A DNA stretch of 64,000 nt from Onchocerca lupi (Eukaryota; Nematoda; Chromadorea; Rhabditida; Onchocercidae). Under the pieces are notes generated by a model that was not told the origin of the DNA, searched no databases, and saw nothing but the letters and a program-made list of their open reading frames with translations. Positions 48,403 to 61,760 of the stretch are shown here, in pieces (positions within the stretch are counted from its first letter, which is position 1; each line of letters opens with the position of its first letter). The stretch is taken from NCBI GenBank assembly GCA_028564675.1, contig JAOVVO010000466.1:1-64000 (forward strand), in the 5' to 3' direction. Both the position numbers and the translations under genes were made by a program.

Positions 48403-51400
48403 TTTTGTTTTTTCCTTATTTATGCCTGTAATGGTTTCTATTAAATAGTCTAAATACAAAAAGACATAACTCTAAAGATTAAGAAAAACAGAAAATTCCT
48501 TTCGTGTGCATTAAGAAAAATAGAAAATTCCTTTTGAGTACGTTTAAATTTACCTTTTTCATTCAAATAGCAGTGATATTTGACATCGCAAAATGAGAAC
48601 TACAATGTATTCATTGAAGTTGCGTAAGAAAGAATTCATCTTCCTATCATAAATACTATGTTAAGGCCTCTGACATAATGCAGAAGAATATTAGCAATAA
48701 AACTGGTAATGATTTGGTACTGAAAATGGTAATTGTGATGAAAATAATAATTACGACAATACTGATAATTCTAATAGTAATCAATCGACCAGAAAAGAAC
48801 ATCCTACATAATATCAAGAAAATGGTACTATCAATCTTGCAAAACTTTTTAGATGATGCGTGCTTTTCTGTAGTGCAATGATCTGAAATCATTGAGATTA
48901 AAATAACAAATCAAACAATGTAAATTAGGATAAGTCTAAATAATGCAAGCAAGCGCATTACCGTTTGCTAAAACTCCAAACTATTACGAAGCATTAGGAA
49001 CTGATATTAAGCAAAAACTATTTGAAACATAATTCGAGTGATTAAGGTATACTTTAAACTTCGGACATCCCAAACTTAGGTAATGTACAGAGCCATTAAA
49101 AATGAACACGAAAAGAAGCAACCAATAAATCACCAGGCTACTCTCAATACATAAAACATTTGTACATAAGGAAAACGATGGTGTCCATGTCTTCATTTAA
49201 AAAAAAATCTTTTCCTTGTTTTTTCATATATAATGACTATAGCATTTGATTAAAGATAAAACAAACTCTAATTCTTTTTACCCGCTTCTGATAGCGATTG
49301 AGAAAGATGAATGGATACAAGGGATAACCGACTATCACAGGGACAAATAGTAAAAGATAAATGGGATATGATTTACTCTCCCTCATTTCTGTTACTCTAA
49401 GTAAAGGAACTGAAAGTGTATCAATGTTGAACAGCTGTTTCGGCGAGGTTGGTGAAGAGTAGCAGTGCTTCCGTTGACCCTTCGAGATATTAAACATTTG
49501 TGCGTGATAAGGTTCAATCTAATGTTCTTATCACACATACATATATACGCCACAGCAAGCCTTTATTTGAACAGAAATGAAACGAATTGGTTACAGAACA
49601 ACCAGGAATCCAGAAAAAAAAGAAGAAAATAGACCAGGAATTATAAGAAAAATGTAAAATAAACCAATAAATACTGATACCACTTACATATTTTACTGCT
49701 AGATCCGGAAATTTTAGACCAGAAAATGACGATTCGCTATCACTGGGCTTGTCTTCAGCATTTTTATTCTACTTCCAGTCCTGACAGCCTTCCTAATATA
49801 TCACACTGCAAAATTCTGATGCTAAAACTAAAAGCATCTTCCTAACTATGAGCGTCCCCTATTTCAAAATTATTTAATAATTGTATCGTGTCCTTCATAG
49901 TATCACTGATATTTCTATAAACTTCTATCCTGCACCTTTCAAAAAGTAATCTATAGTTGACAGAAACGTGCAGTATGAAATCTGTATGTAAAAATCGCAA
50001 TTATACTGATTTCGTAATACATGCCATCTTTTCAGTTTTTGTGAATAACATTATAGAATATGGCGCCTCTCCATTCGAATGAATTTAGTTTCTAATATGT
50101 GAATTCAAAGATACAATTCTTCCAAAAAAAAAGTTATATATTTCAAAAAATAACATTTTTTCAAAAGCTAATTTTCCCAGATATGTTTCAAAGACAAGTT
50201 GTTGAATTGGTCATAGATAAACATAACAAGATGCAAATGAATGAAATGAAAAATATGTTCCACTAAACATGTATGCCAGAGATATGTTCTTTTGATAGGC
50301 ACATCTCTAGCACACGCTTTCAACAAATGCAAAACAATCGATAAAACCTAACTAGCAGTTCGGAAATTAACGATGAACATGCAAACATCCATGCATGAAC
50401 CAACAATGACAGACATCCTATTACTGTGGAAGACGATGCCTGTGAATAACTTTTGCACTGTAAATTCATGGAACTTTAAAACAGAAAATGGTAAAACTTA
50501 TGGCCGATGAGACCATCCATTACTATAGAAGATGGAATCCAAGATACAGTTTGAAGAAAATCATTATGTCAACTAACTAAATAAAATCTTACTCTTCCGG
50601 CATTTCCCAAGTCATTTGTGTAAAACAGTGATATACTTTCGCAACTGAAACCAACACATAGGTAAGAGAATGGTGTACAAAATAAACATTTCACCAGGAA
50701 GTACGTGACAGACGCGGATGTACATACATATTCACATGTGAATATATAACTGCATTCTGTCTAAAGAAATGACAGGTGGTTACCAGTCTTGAGACACGAA
50801 CAGTTATCTGCAAATATATTTTAATCTTCCCAGCAGTAAAATTAGATGTAACTACATGATTTGCTTAGCTGCTATCAGAAATAAAATCTATGTTTCAACA
50901 GATCCGATTTAATTCATGCCATCTTATACCGGAATAATCATGATAGTTGAAATATGGTAAAGAATGTCCAGATACTGAGTAACATTTCGTATGACTCCGA
51001 ATAATAATTTGTGAAAGCAATTACAGTAATTCGAATTTAAATTCGTAAATTTAAATCAATTAATTATATGAAGCAAGCGACCCTGATTCTAAGTGATTGC
51101 AAGTATATTGTTAGCTTCTTTGTGCCAAAGAAGCTACTTTTACTAAAAATTGCCTAAATTCCCAAATATTATATCTGGATTGCTAACATCGAGAAGAGAT
51201 TGCCCAACTCGGATAAAATTCTCGAGGAACGGATTTGGAATGTCAAACAATCTTCTGGAATATCATTATCTGATGAATAGGAGAACCTATTTTTTGACAA
51301 AATATATGAATAGATAAGCATTTCTGCATAAATCTATTCACACATGTTCTAAATGACGACGCAAGCAGAATTCTTGATAACCAGAAATAACTTCATTTCA

Positions 51401-53449
51401 AGAGAAATCCTTTAATAAAAGAGGTTCAAGAAAAATAGACTGTTTATGACGAAGACATTCTGGCAAGTTGCGCTGCGGTACAGTTACTAACGGGTGGTTT
51501 GATGAGGCTAAGCTGTTCCTGCAAATCGACGCTCTGAGAGAGACTGAGTCTTCGAATAAAACATACAAAGTGATTTCAATAATCAGCCTAAAACGGACAA
51601 AATCGAGAACAGTCTGGGCAAAAAGCAATCCTTAAGCTGCAGAGAAGCAGTTCAACAAGCTTCCGATGCAATTTACTCGCCACAGCTCAGAGTCAATTCG
51701 CTACCGATCAGACATCGATGGGTGAATGATGAATATTGATAACGGGAAGATAAGCATTTGAACTGAATAGCAGTTAGCTGTCGATATTCACAGGTTGTCT
51801 CTTCAACCTGGTCATGAACACTACACTGCGACAATCGTTCGTTCAGCTGCCCACTGCTGCTACTTTTGTTAAAGTTAAGCGGACCGAAAGGGAGTATTCA
51901 TCACTATGCTTCGATGACAGATCATACTGGATTAACATTTTAGAACAGACCACCATTGGAGTGTAGAACGTGTACGTTATGAAACATTATAAATAGAGAT
52001 ATGGGGACAAAAAATCGATTGTAATAAATGGTTGAATTGCATCTGGGAAAACATATTGCTCAGCTGTCGCGCAACATAGTGACTGACTGTCACTTAGAGT
52101 CGCACAACGAATGCAACTACCATGGATTTGGCTCTGGAAAAAAAACCTTTTGTTCACATTACTATTTCGCATTTGCTGCAGATTTAATACATTTAATTCA
52201 TTCCCTGCTTGTAGAATAAATGCGCACTTAACGTACAAGTAGCCATGAAACTTCCCCAACAATTTCATCCGTTGATCTGATCTTGTTCATTCATCGATCA
52301 GGATATTTATTAAGTCAGTGAGTTCATATTGCCACCAATATTGTTGTCTTCTCCTACCTTATTTGTTTGAAATACAAATATTCCAAACGTAACACAACGA
52401 ATCAAAAAGTTCCATCTGCTAAGCCATACACGTCTCTGTAATTTTGTCCTCATTTCTTAACACCTTTCGTTGTCTGGTAAAAATAGCCATCAAAATCTTT
52501 GGCATGAGATATTTCCTATTCTTGTCCTAAGAAAAAATTATACAATTGAACATTGTCTGAGCGATGACTAGAGGTAATATTGTGATTTTTCCAAAGACAA
52601 TTCAAGACAATGGCCTTATCAACACTCTCTTCTTTATATTTAGTGTGTTTTATTTTTAAAGATTTGGATCTGAATGTCGCTGTCTAGACCATATAAAAAA
52701 TTACGGCTCTAAATTCAACTAAATCAACGGAAGCGAAATAAGATATGAAACATACGGAAACGTATCCTACCCAGTTCCGATGCTTCTCTTTCATTACTAT
52801 TCGCACCATCATGAGATATCGAACTGGAGTCTTGTGATTTCTAAACTCTAAACTGGATCCACAAATATTTTTCTTTTAGAAGTATGCATGAGACTTACAC
52901 AGAAAAGAAAAAAAAAAAAGAAAAGTTACAGCAATTCATTACCCCACCCCAACTTCTTGTCAAATCAGAATATGGAATAGAGTTTTCATAGAAAAGTTTT
53001 TGTAAGGTAAAACTATTCGATGTTATAAGGAAATTTATTTTTCTCATAAGGGACGATTTATACTACAGAAATGAACAGTACAGACAATTTGGCTTTTTCT
53101 TTGTATTCCATTCAATGACGTTTGAATTTATGATGCATTAACATTGAGTTATTTCTTGCCAAAATCCCAGTCCTATATATCTAACTCTTATTTGAACAAG
53201 TTTTTATTGTACACTACACAGCAGCGTAAACAGCATATCGGACTTTGCAAAATTTTTTATTAACAAATTACTGTTATACCTGACTTGGTTGACACACAAA
53301 ATTAAGGCTGAAAACTAAGAAGTAATTCTCGCAAATAGCAAGATACAAAACATCCCTCAGGTCCCCTGAAGTTTTCGAAATTAAAAAAAATTGGGTCTTG
53401 AAGATTACTGGTTATAAGGAGAAGACATTTGCTAAATAAATATCTATTA
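48403..53449. other. Intergenic: syd-2 upstream and sideroflexin 3' flank
   Basis: Five kilobases without a supportable gene, probably syd-2 promoter and 5' UTR sequence. A somewhat GC-richer patch near 51470-51560 is open on the minus strand but has no recognisable similarity. Pyrimidine-rich and A-rich runs are scattered through the rest. Confidence 0.55.
48478..48535. repeat. Two-copy tandem repeat upstream of syd-2
   Basis: Copies of ATTAAGAAAAACAGAAAATT begin at 48478 and 48510 (one difference), period 32, within 140 bp of the syd-2 start codon. Confidence 0.8.
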
Positions 53450-56400
53450 TCACAATCCTTTATTGAAAAAAACATGCTGTGTTGTGGGCATATTTTTGCC
53501 CATGTGACGTTTCAGCTCCTCATAAGTTGCTGGCTCGTAGCGCATCAATGTTGTAGTTTTGACACTGCTGGAAAAAAGAATTTGAAAATGCTCAGATTCA
53601 AAGTAATTGTGATTATATTCTGGTGCTGTCTTCCCAATCCTTACTTCATCCCATACCTCCTTTCTCTTTCTCTCTTTTCCGTATTCTTTTTTTTCATCGA
53701 CCTAACTTTCTTATACCTTGAAACAATTTACACTTTGGTTTTACGTATTTAAAAAAGTTATTCATGAACCTAACAAAACAAAATAAACATACTTAATTTG
53801 CGGGAAAAGGGCACAGCCGACTGGTATCATTGATCCATATCTGTAAAAATTGGTGACATAAATTTTCGGAAATTGTGACCAAGTGAGTCAGAAATTTGAA
53901 GTCTTTTTTTTTGGGATGAATTTCTCAATGGGAATCATTATTTCATATTTGTATTTTTTCCCCCAAATTTAGCGTTCATTTTGGCATATTTGCGAATTCC
54001 ACAAATTCTCTGAAATTTTTATCTGGAAATCAAGTTTTATAAAGTGTGCAAGTCCGGATAAAACATCGCGAATTCAATAGGACTTATCTTCTCAGCTGCT
54101 ATTATTAAAATTTTAATAAAATTATTCAGTTATTCAATTGAATAATATAATTAAATTATTCAATTCAATTGCTATTACTAGTTGTTGTGATGTGATGTCT
54201 ATCAACAAAAATTCTATTACTGTTGCGTTACATGCTGTTGCAAAGGAAATGCTGTTAATAGAATTATAAAGGTTAAATACTTACAGGATGAAAGTAAGTA
54301 CAAGTTGTACTGGTATGTTCAATAATTTAGCGCGATTGGTATACCAATTGCGTTTCTCCAAAGCATTCATAATCAAAGGTATTAGTACTGTAATAATAAG
54401 TCCAAAAATCAAAGAGCATTACTATCAAATTTACGTTAATGTATTATAATAATGGCTTATCAATGTAACTCAAAGTATCTCTTTGGATAGAACAAAAACT
54501 AATCGTACAAGTCAAATAGCTTGAAAATGAACTGAAATAGAACTAACACATGCTTGGAGTCACAATAACATTACGTGAAAACACTACCAAACTGACCGCT
54601 TTGCATGCTGCTATCTGTAAATAAAAAATGAATAGAAATTTTATTAAACTAGGATGTCGAAATTGAATAAAAAAGAAATACCTTTGACTTCGCGACTACA
54701 TGTCCCGTTTCATTCGTCACCGGAAGACCATTGAGTAGCTCACTATAAATTTAAAATAAAAAACCAGGAGTTCGTAAAAAAGTAAATGTTTTTAGTCGAT
54801 AACTTCGCTATTTTCTATCAAAGGCTAAAAGTAATAAAAAACTGAAAATATATTACTTTTGTCGCGTCAAAGGAATATTGATGGCGTTTGCAATTGCTAC
54901 GGCAACCAAAGGCACGAAACGTTGAAATTGTGGCGAAAATGCACGCTAAAAGCAATTTTAAAATCACTAATGGATGCCACAAGTTATCAAATGAACTTTT
55001 TAAATAAGTCGTTCTAATAGAAAAAGCTCCCCGATCTTGATAAGCTCCAGCATGAACATGTGCATACATTCAAGCTGCTAACCTTTTATTACATAAGACT
55101 CTAAATTTTCACAAGCGTAAAATAAGCAGAAAAATGAGTCCTTAATTGAGTAAGAGAAATAGCTATGCAGAAATGAGCAAAATAACCTTTGCTAGATAAT
55201 TCTTCAAACCTACAGCAACAGCAAGTGCACCTGTAACCGCTGAGGTATACGCAACCAATAAATCCCTGCAAAACTGGTATCAACATATCAAAAGCTGAGT
55301 CGCGCATTACTAGAAATGATGTCACAGTAACAACGATAACAATACACGTGCCTATGTCTAACCTTGTTTGATATTTCAATTGAAAAACTGGTTAAATGAG
55401 TAAAGAAAATTATGGCCAAATTTAGAAAAAACTAACCTTTTTGAGAGAGAACTTTGCGCATTCCGATTAGTGTAATTGACAAGCGCATTGAAAGACTGAT
55501 TAGCCCATTGCCAGAAAAATACGGCTCTCGTACTTCTAAATAAAGGCAAGTCTGCGGTTGCAGAAATATGAATCCAAAATGATTTTTTGAAAAATCTATG
55601 AATTTACATACATCAGGCTCCTTTAATTATTTTCACCTTCCTTGTCTTCTTTGAAAATCGATCTGATGAACTTACGAGCACACAAGCTGCATTCCTCTGA
55701 AGAATATTCTATCAATGAAACCCAATTAATCCCCCTTCTATCCTTCAAAACAAGCAGTGCACTGACTTGTACCACAGCATCATTGCTCCGCAAAGCAAAG
55801 TACCACCCCACGCATTAGCGCACATACGTCCTGGTAATGTTTGCAATTGGCCAGTGTCCGGATGAAACGCTGAGCCATAAAATGCTTGGGCGCGCTGCAA
55901 ATCTTCCACAGTGGTACCATGTGGTTCTTTACCAGCCCTGTCAGAAAAAAAAAATCCGTAAATCGAAATAGGTAATTTATGATTTAGGAATTCTTACCAA
56001 TTTCAACTGCATACGAAAGCAAATTAAATAATTTTCATGTGTAATCGTTTATAAATGAAAATTAGATACAAAATATAAAGTCATTTAAAAGCTTATTCCA
56101 TTCATTCGCAAAATATTAATATCGTGCAATTTGCCAATCACCTGAAGAAAAACTTGTCATTTAATTATTAAACATATTTGAGAAATTCTTGTCAAGATCT
56201 GATTTGAAGAATTTCAAACCTATACAATTCAAGCAATCGTTTGCTATTTTGAAGTGTATCCTGGCTAGCAAATGCTTTGAGCGGATCAGTGATCGTCATA
56301 AAATAACACAAACGTCCCAAAAATCTACTCTGATCCCACCTGTAAATGAGTTCAAGCAAACAAACGAACGAAGTTTCATCCGAAAAAGAAAGAAATTATC

Positions 56401-56639
56401 TGCAGTGCCAACTGAAATAATTGGAAAAGAAAATCGAAAATAAATTATTTTCAACATCTCTATTACAGTAATATAAAAACAGCGTTCGTGAGTTTCCTTC
56501 TAAAGCTCTACAAGAAGACTTGCATCTCGCCATTCTCCGTAAATCGTATAGTAGATTTAGAAATGCTTAAAAATTTATATGTTCATACATACCTTGGATT
56601 ATCAACATCGTATCGTTCTAATCTTAATTGGGCGGACAT
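53450..56639 (-). CDS. Sideroflexin (mitochondrial amino-acid transporter family)
   Basis: Inner mitochondrial membrane protein of the sideroflexin family; human SFXN1 and SFXN3 import serine for one-carbon metabolism. Exons: 56593-56639, 56220-56339, 55767-55937, 55437-55535, 55187-55265, 54857-54945, 54682-54742, 54548-54614, 54285-54387, 53793-53840, 53450-53567. This gives 333 aa with agreeing phases, near the usual ~320. Family hallmarks in order are WDQSRFLGRL near residue 16, AFHPDTG, FFWQWANQSFNALVNYTNRN, ANAINIPLTRQNEL, NALEKR and the C-terminal FFNKGL followed directly by the stop. The membrane segments (TSAVTGALAVAVGL, VAVAIANAI, VQLVLTFILYGSMIPVGCAL) are intact. The N-terminus MSAQLRLERYDVDNPRW aligns with known starts. 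I cannot say which SFXN paralogue it matches, so no symbol is given. Confidence 0.95.
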
Positions 56640-58778
56640 CGGAGAACGTTAATCGGTTTTAGTTTCATTTCATTATCGGTCTATAAATACTTTGTTGAAA
56701 TTTCGCCTTGAAGAAACTATTTGCAGCATATACAAAAGCGAAAATCGCAAGAATGAGAATATGACATGCGGGAAATTACAAGAATGAAAATGGAGATGCC
56801 GCAAGTTAGCGAGCGTAAGGAAACAGAGATACTGTGTGCAAGATGAATAATCTTCTGTAGGTAAAACTTCCGTCCCAGTATCATATATTATCAATAAGTG
56901 GAAATATAGAGACAAATTGTTAGGAATACCAGTAAATTCCAACAACTTACAGAAACATAAAGTTTTTATTTGAACAAAAATAATATCTACACTAAGAAAA
57001 TACGACATCAACAGCACTATAAAAAAAACTCTAAATTGGAGATTTCAGACAGAAATCCAAACTTACTTAAGAAAAACAATCCCATAAAAACTCTGAAATT
57101 TTTACAAAGTCCTGAAATCTTCGGTAGAAAGTCATCATCCATTCAAACGGTATAAAGAATGGATAAAATGTATGAAAGTAGCGACAATATGAATAGAATA
57201 AACGACTTTGAGTAGAAAAGATTAATGTAACATTTGCAAAGCTTGCCTATTTCAAATATTCCTTATAAAACTTGAAGACCTTAAAAGATTCTGCAAACAG
57301 AAATTGTCACAACAACATACAAGTAAACTCGCTTTTTCAAGACAATACTCTGAACAATAGGCCGAATGCGAAAATGAAATTTAAAGTGTTATGCAAATGT
57401 AGAACAGAATATCAACCATGAGAAAAAAACAAATGGCAAGAATAGCTGGCGATCCCAGATATTCGAATCACACTATTTAAATGTCGAACTTTTAATAAAT
57501 CTTCTTGGGTGAAAGCTTGAACTAATTAAGTACTACAATTGGTAAATATTTGGAAATAATAAAACAGGTTTTGAAAAGATGATTGTATCCATGACGGATA
57601 ACAGTTTGTGACCAACTAAAAAAAAATAGTAGCCTGAATCGAAACTTACGATCTGCTCAGTTAAACAGAAAAACTTTATTTAATAAACCAACAGTCATGC
57701 AGCATAATTTTTATGAAAATCTATCGGCTATGCAAATATTCAAGAATTGACCGCATTTTTAATTATTTCAGATAAATATGAACAAGATTACCTAAAGGAA
57801 CCTTTAGGACCCATGAAGATCTGACGACATATTTTGAAAAATTGCTGCAGTAAGTAAAGACAAACATATACTGTCTACAAGTATTTTTGCAAGAAAGAAT
57901 AGGAAAGTTGCTTCAAAAAAAATAAATAACGAAGTGGAACAACAAAACAGTTGAAGAAAACATACAATAATAAATAAAATAAACAACAAACGAAATTTTT
58001 GAAAAGTGAAAGAAATGGTGAATTGAATAAAAGCATAAAAAAATGAGATGTCAAAAATAAAATAACAAGATTACCATAGAACAGAACATCCTTTAACATC
58101 AAACTAGATCGCATGACTTCAGCATAATCTAATTTCAAAATACTGTGACAATCTCAACAAAAACAATAATTTCATTACAGGGTCCAAGGTAAGCTTTCTA
58201 TTTTTCAGAAATCGTTTGTTCTCATGCAACGCCCAAAATGAACTTGAACTGGGATAAAAATATGAATAGCTTCAGATAAAAAACGAAAAAAGTGTTAAGA
58301 GTAAAAAGTAATGTTGATTTTTTTAGTTGCAAACTAATTGTGTGTTTCCATAAAGAATCATTCCAAGATTTGATTTAAAATCATTAATTTAATCGATTCC
58401 AGTGTATTAACGAACTTTAGATCTCATCAGATCTCCATTATGATGACTATGGTTCAACTGTTTAGATCTTTTGCAAATTAGCTAGAGAGAGAAAAAAAAA
58501 AAAAAAACCTGCATAAATGGCAAATAATGGCAAACAAAATACACAATAGTGCTTCTTAAGACTATTCTCTATCACAAAACCCTTAAAAATCATGCTTTAA
58601 AATTATCTTGGAAAAAATACATAGGTTTTGAAACCTGAAATTAAACGGAGATCAGCGATCTCGATAGGACTTTAATCTTAAAAAGACTGGAAGAGCATTT
58701 AATGAAAATTGGCCGAGACAAAAAATAAATGAATAAACTGGCAGCATTTCTCTGGATATACACATACAGTTGAGTATT
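56640..58778. other. Intergenic: sideroflexin upstream and sem-5 3' flank
   Basis: No supportable gene. A 114-codon minus frame at 56673-57017, directly 5' of the sideroflexin start, is Phe/Leu/Ser-rich and shows no exon-like composition or similarity. A-rich DNA dominates 57900-58500. Confidence 0.6.
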
Positions 58779-61340
58779 TTAATGAGCACCTGTAGAATTA
58801 TTGAATGGACAAACATAAGTTGCTGGAAACATGCCCGATTTTCCATTTAACGTACCTTCCCACCAATTTTCATCTTCCCGATTTGTCACTGAAACAGCAT
58901 ACACCAATTTTCTTCAAAAGCTCACAACCTTACTTTTTAATTTCAGTAGATATGTTCTGAATTTCAAGAATCAAACAAAAGACACAGTTTTTCAAATTAG
59001 AATAACATTAAACTGTGTTGTTTACCAGTAATAATATCTCCTCGCTTGAAACCCAGTTCACCCTCTTCTTGTGGCTTAAAATCAAACATGGCCTGCATCA
59101 AATGAGTACCTTGAGCTGCTACGCTATCCATATTCTGAAGTAAGATTGTGTGCGAACGAGAAACGGATGCCGACCTGAAATACGTGTCCACAGTTTGTTT
59201 CGTTCGTCATTCCAGTGCATGATCAAAATTAACATCCTGATATCAAGCCTTCTTTCCAAGGAACGGGTTATTTGCTAACCAATATAAGACAATCCATCAA
59301 GTTAAGTAAATTCACAAATAAAATCCGTTATAGAATGCTAAACTATAAAAAATATTTTAAAAAAATACGTAAAGAAGAAGATAGAACAGCTATGAATTAG
59401 TATAAAATGATATAAGGAAAGAAATTATGAAGTAAATACAGCAATCCTTTTTATTAATATTCAAAAGATAAGTGCTAATAAGCTGTTAACTCACCGATGA
59501 TGAGTGATTAATTCATTGATGGAATTGAACTTTACCACCCAAAGGTAATATTTGCCGTTATTGTCGCGTAGCACTTTAAAGTGCTGCACCGAATCTTGAA
59601 ACCTATAAAACAAATTTTTTGGATGAAATCAACTGAATTATGAGAAATTCTGATTATTAATTTTTTTCAGTATCCTCATCGGTTTAAAAAAAATTTCATA
59701 GATAAGTTAAATGAATGGATTTTCAAAATTTCGACAAAATATCAGCATAAAATTGGCAAGAAAAAACGGATATTCCTTATACTGAATATTATCTTATTAA
59801 TAATGAATAATTTGAGGTGTCACGCAGGACGCTGTTTTCGTAAAATAAGAAAAAATTTCGGAGCGCACTAAATATTTGCGGCTATTTTCTCCTCATATAT
59901 TCTAAAATTCGTACGTGAGAACTTGGTAAAAACACGTCCAAAAGGCTTGGTAATCAGTCATAATAAATTCGTTCATAAATGTTTCCCCAACAACTCAACA
60001 TCATCAGTACATGTCATTTTTTTTTCTACTTCAACTAGATATACTTTAACGTTTCATGGCATTTTCAAATAATCAGTTCAACCAAAGCTAATACCTAAAG
60101 CAAGTCCATCATCTCTGTTCAACACCTTCCAGCAATTTGAATATTTTAATACTTGACAATGACGGAAAAACATGAATATGGCGAATGAGCCACCAACCTC
60201 ACAGAAATGCTAAAATCGCCAGGAGAGCTCTCGGATTGTCGCACAAGAAATGCACCATCAACATTTCCCGATCGCAACAATAATGCTTCTGCATCTGCGC
60301 GACTAATTTTTCCAAGGTACCCAAACAAAGTAATATTCTATCATAATATGCATTCGAAAATAAGTCTAAGATTATATGTGTTAAAAATCCTGCTTTTCCA
60401 AGTATAAAAGTAAAAATGTCACAAGCACAGCGTTAAATATTACAAGAAAAACTATTAAAAGCAGCAATCTAACAATTTTGAAGTTAACGATCTCAAGTTA
60501 CTATGTTCAGATTCATTTAACAATGATATCCTGCAGGAATAATAATAAATTCAAAAAAAGATCAAAGTTACTAATGAAGTAATCGAAGAAAAACGAACCA
60601 ATCATGTTCATTCATTCTGATATAATTACTAGGGATAAAACCTTCATGCCCATCTAATTCTGCTTTGTACCAGTGCGGATCCTCATCCTTATTTAAAACC
60701 TGCAAAACAGAGTAAGAATTCAAATAAAGCACAAACTTCGAATCCTGAATAAATTTATGAATACTTACTTGAGCTTTTGCTTGATCCTTTTCATTATAGT
60801 AAAGTTATTGAATATAAATAAGAACTTGCAGATATCTATTAGCGATTATATCATTTGCTATCTATTTAGGCCTACTTACCACAACAAACTGCACAACAAA
60901 CTAATGCAACTGGGTTAAGAAAATCAACGAAAACACGGCCTGCGTCAGCTTCATAAAGAAAATTGTAAGACAGAGAACTTGGTACTAATTCATTTGATAG
61001 GATGTGTATCATAGAGACCAGATAGTTTATGTGTCCAACAAGCAACTGCTTGTCTTACAAAATGTTTCTGGCAAAACGTCTCCACGCTTCATCACTGCTA
61101 GTCGACACAATGATGAGTTGATGTTGATTTTGTGGTAAAGTTGCACTGTCAGGTTAAAATCATTCAGTTAGGCTCCATCAGTTCTCATTGAAATATGATT
61201 GTTTTGAGAAAAACGGAAATTTTGCGACCATTATTAAATTAAGAAATCTAGATCTACCAAACCTTTAAAATTTGATTTTTTCGGAAACTGAGCTCATCCT
61301 CCGCTGTGGCATTGAAATCGTGCTCCGCTATCGCTTCCAT
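58779..61340 (-). CDS. sem-5: SEM-5/GRB2 adaptor (SH3-SH2-SH3)
   Basis: Cytoplasmic adaptor that links activated receptor tyrosine kinases to Ras through SOS; in C. elegans it acts in vulval induction and sex-myoblast migration. Exons: 61263-61340, 60599-60699, 60198-60320, 59495-59602, 59026-59174, 58779-58888. This gives 222 aa against 217-228 in GRB2/SEM-5. The N-terminal SH3 starts MEAIAEHDFNATAEDELSF and ends GFIPSNYIRM. The SH2 domain spans ~59-150 with WYLGKISRADAE, phosphotyrosine-pocket FLVRQSESSPGDFSISVRF, HFKVLRDNNGKYYLWVVKFN and HHRSASVSR. The C-terminal SH3 (~160-215) has ALYDF-like AMFDFKPQEEGELGF, ENWWEG and GMFPATYV. The third exon lacks an AG immediately before it: the residue-perfect join (TG|G TAC) needs a GG acceptor. 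A canonical alternative (exon 2 to 60595, exon 3 from 60337) would insert seven residues at the SH2 start. Confidence 0.95.
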
Positions 61341-61455
61341 TACACCTTATCTGGAAAATTAAATTAACAATATAAAAATTCACATACAATAAAAAACTGC
61401 TATATCTCAACTTTAGCCAGATCACTTTTTTAACCAAAAGTAAATGTTTACTGAT

Positions 61456-61578
61456 ACTTCGGCCGGCGTTAAACAGTCAACTTAGAACTGACACGGACTC
61501 GGAGAATCCGATTATCTAATTAAAACAGAGGAGACAGATGGCCCTTGCGGGCGTTGACTGTCTCTGATTTCTGTCCAG
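61456..61578 (+). pseudogene. Relic fragment of 28S (LSU) ribosomal RNA
   Basis: About 123 bp matches, from memory, a conserved part of eukaryotic 28S rRNA: CGGCCGGCGTTAAACAGTCA, then CAACTTAGAACTG, CACGGACTCGG, TCTAATTAAAACAGAGG, GGGCGTTGAC and GATTTCTG(T/C)CCAG. Similarity stops abruptly at both sides, in AT-rich DNA, so this is an isolated fragment and not a working rDNA unit. Apparent differences from the conserved sequence are mostly transitions (for example GGC to GAC, GACTGT to GATTAT), as expected of a decaying copy, or possibly of a divergent template. It starts 115 bp upstream of the sem-5 start codon, on the opposite strand. Confidence 0.85.
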
Positions 61579-61716
61579 AACTTTTTGCACTACAATATAC
61601 ACAGTATTTTCTCGATCGTTGGTTGAATTCTTCCTAGATATTTAAAAAGGAGCTTGAAAGTAAATTAAGAGCATAGAGGAAACCGTCAGTTTAAGAAATA
61701 AAATCGAACCAGATCT

Positions 61717-61760
61717 AACATGAAATATACATTGTTTACAAACAATGTATATCTCATGTT
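61717..61760. repeat. 44-bp near-perfect palindrome
   Basis: Arms of 21 bp (AACATGAAATATACATTGTTT and its inverse) with one mismatch are separated by AC. It could extrude as a hairpin or cruciform. The centre reads TTGTTTACAAAC, which includes a forkhead-type TTGTTTAC core. It lies about 380 bp upstream of the sem-5 start codon. Confidence 0.85.

Noticed and set aside
51398..52268. Two minus frames in the syd-2 upstream region
   Set aside because: No domain, no splice context and no similarity; treated as chance frames, though an unseen 5' exon cannot be excluded.
56673..57017. 114-codon minus frame 5' of the sideroflexin gene
   Set aside because: Phe/Leu/Ser-rich AT-driven composition; the sideroflexin start is well supported without it.
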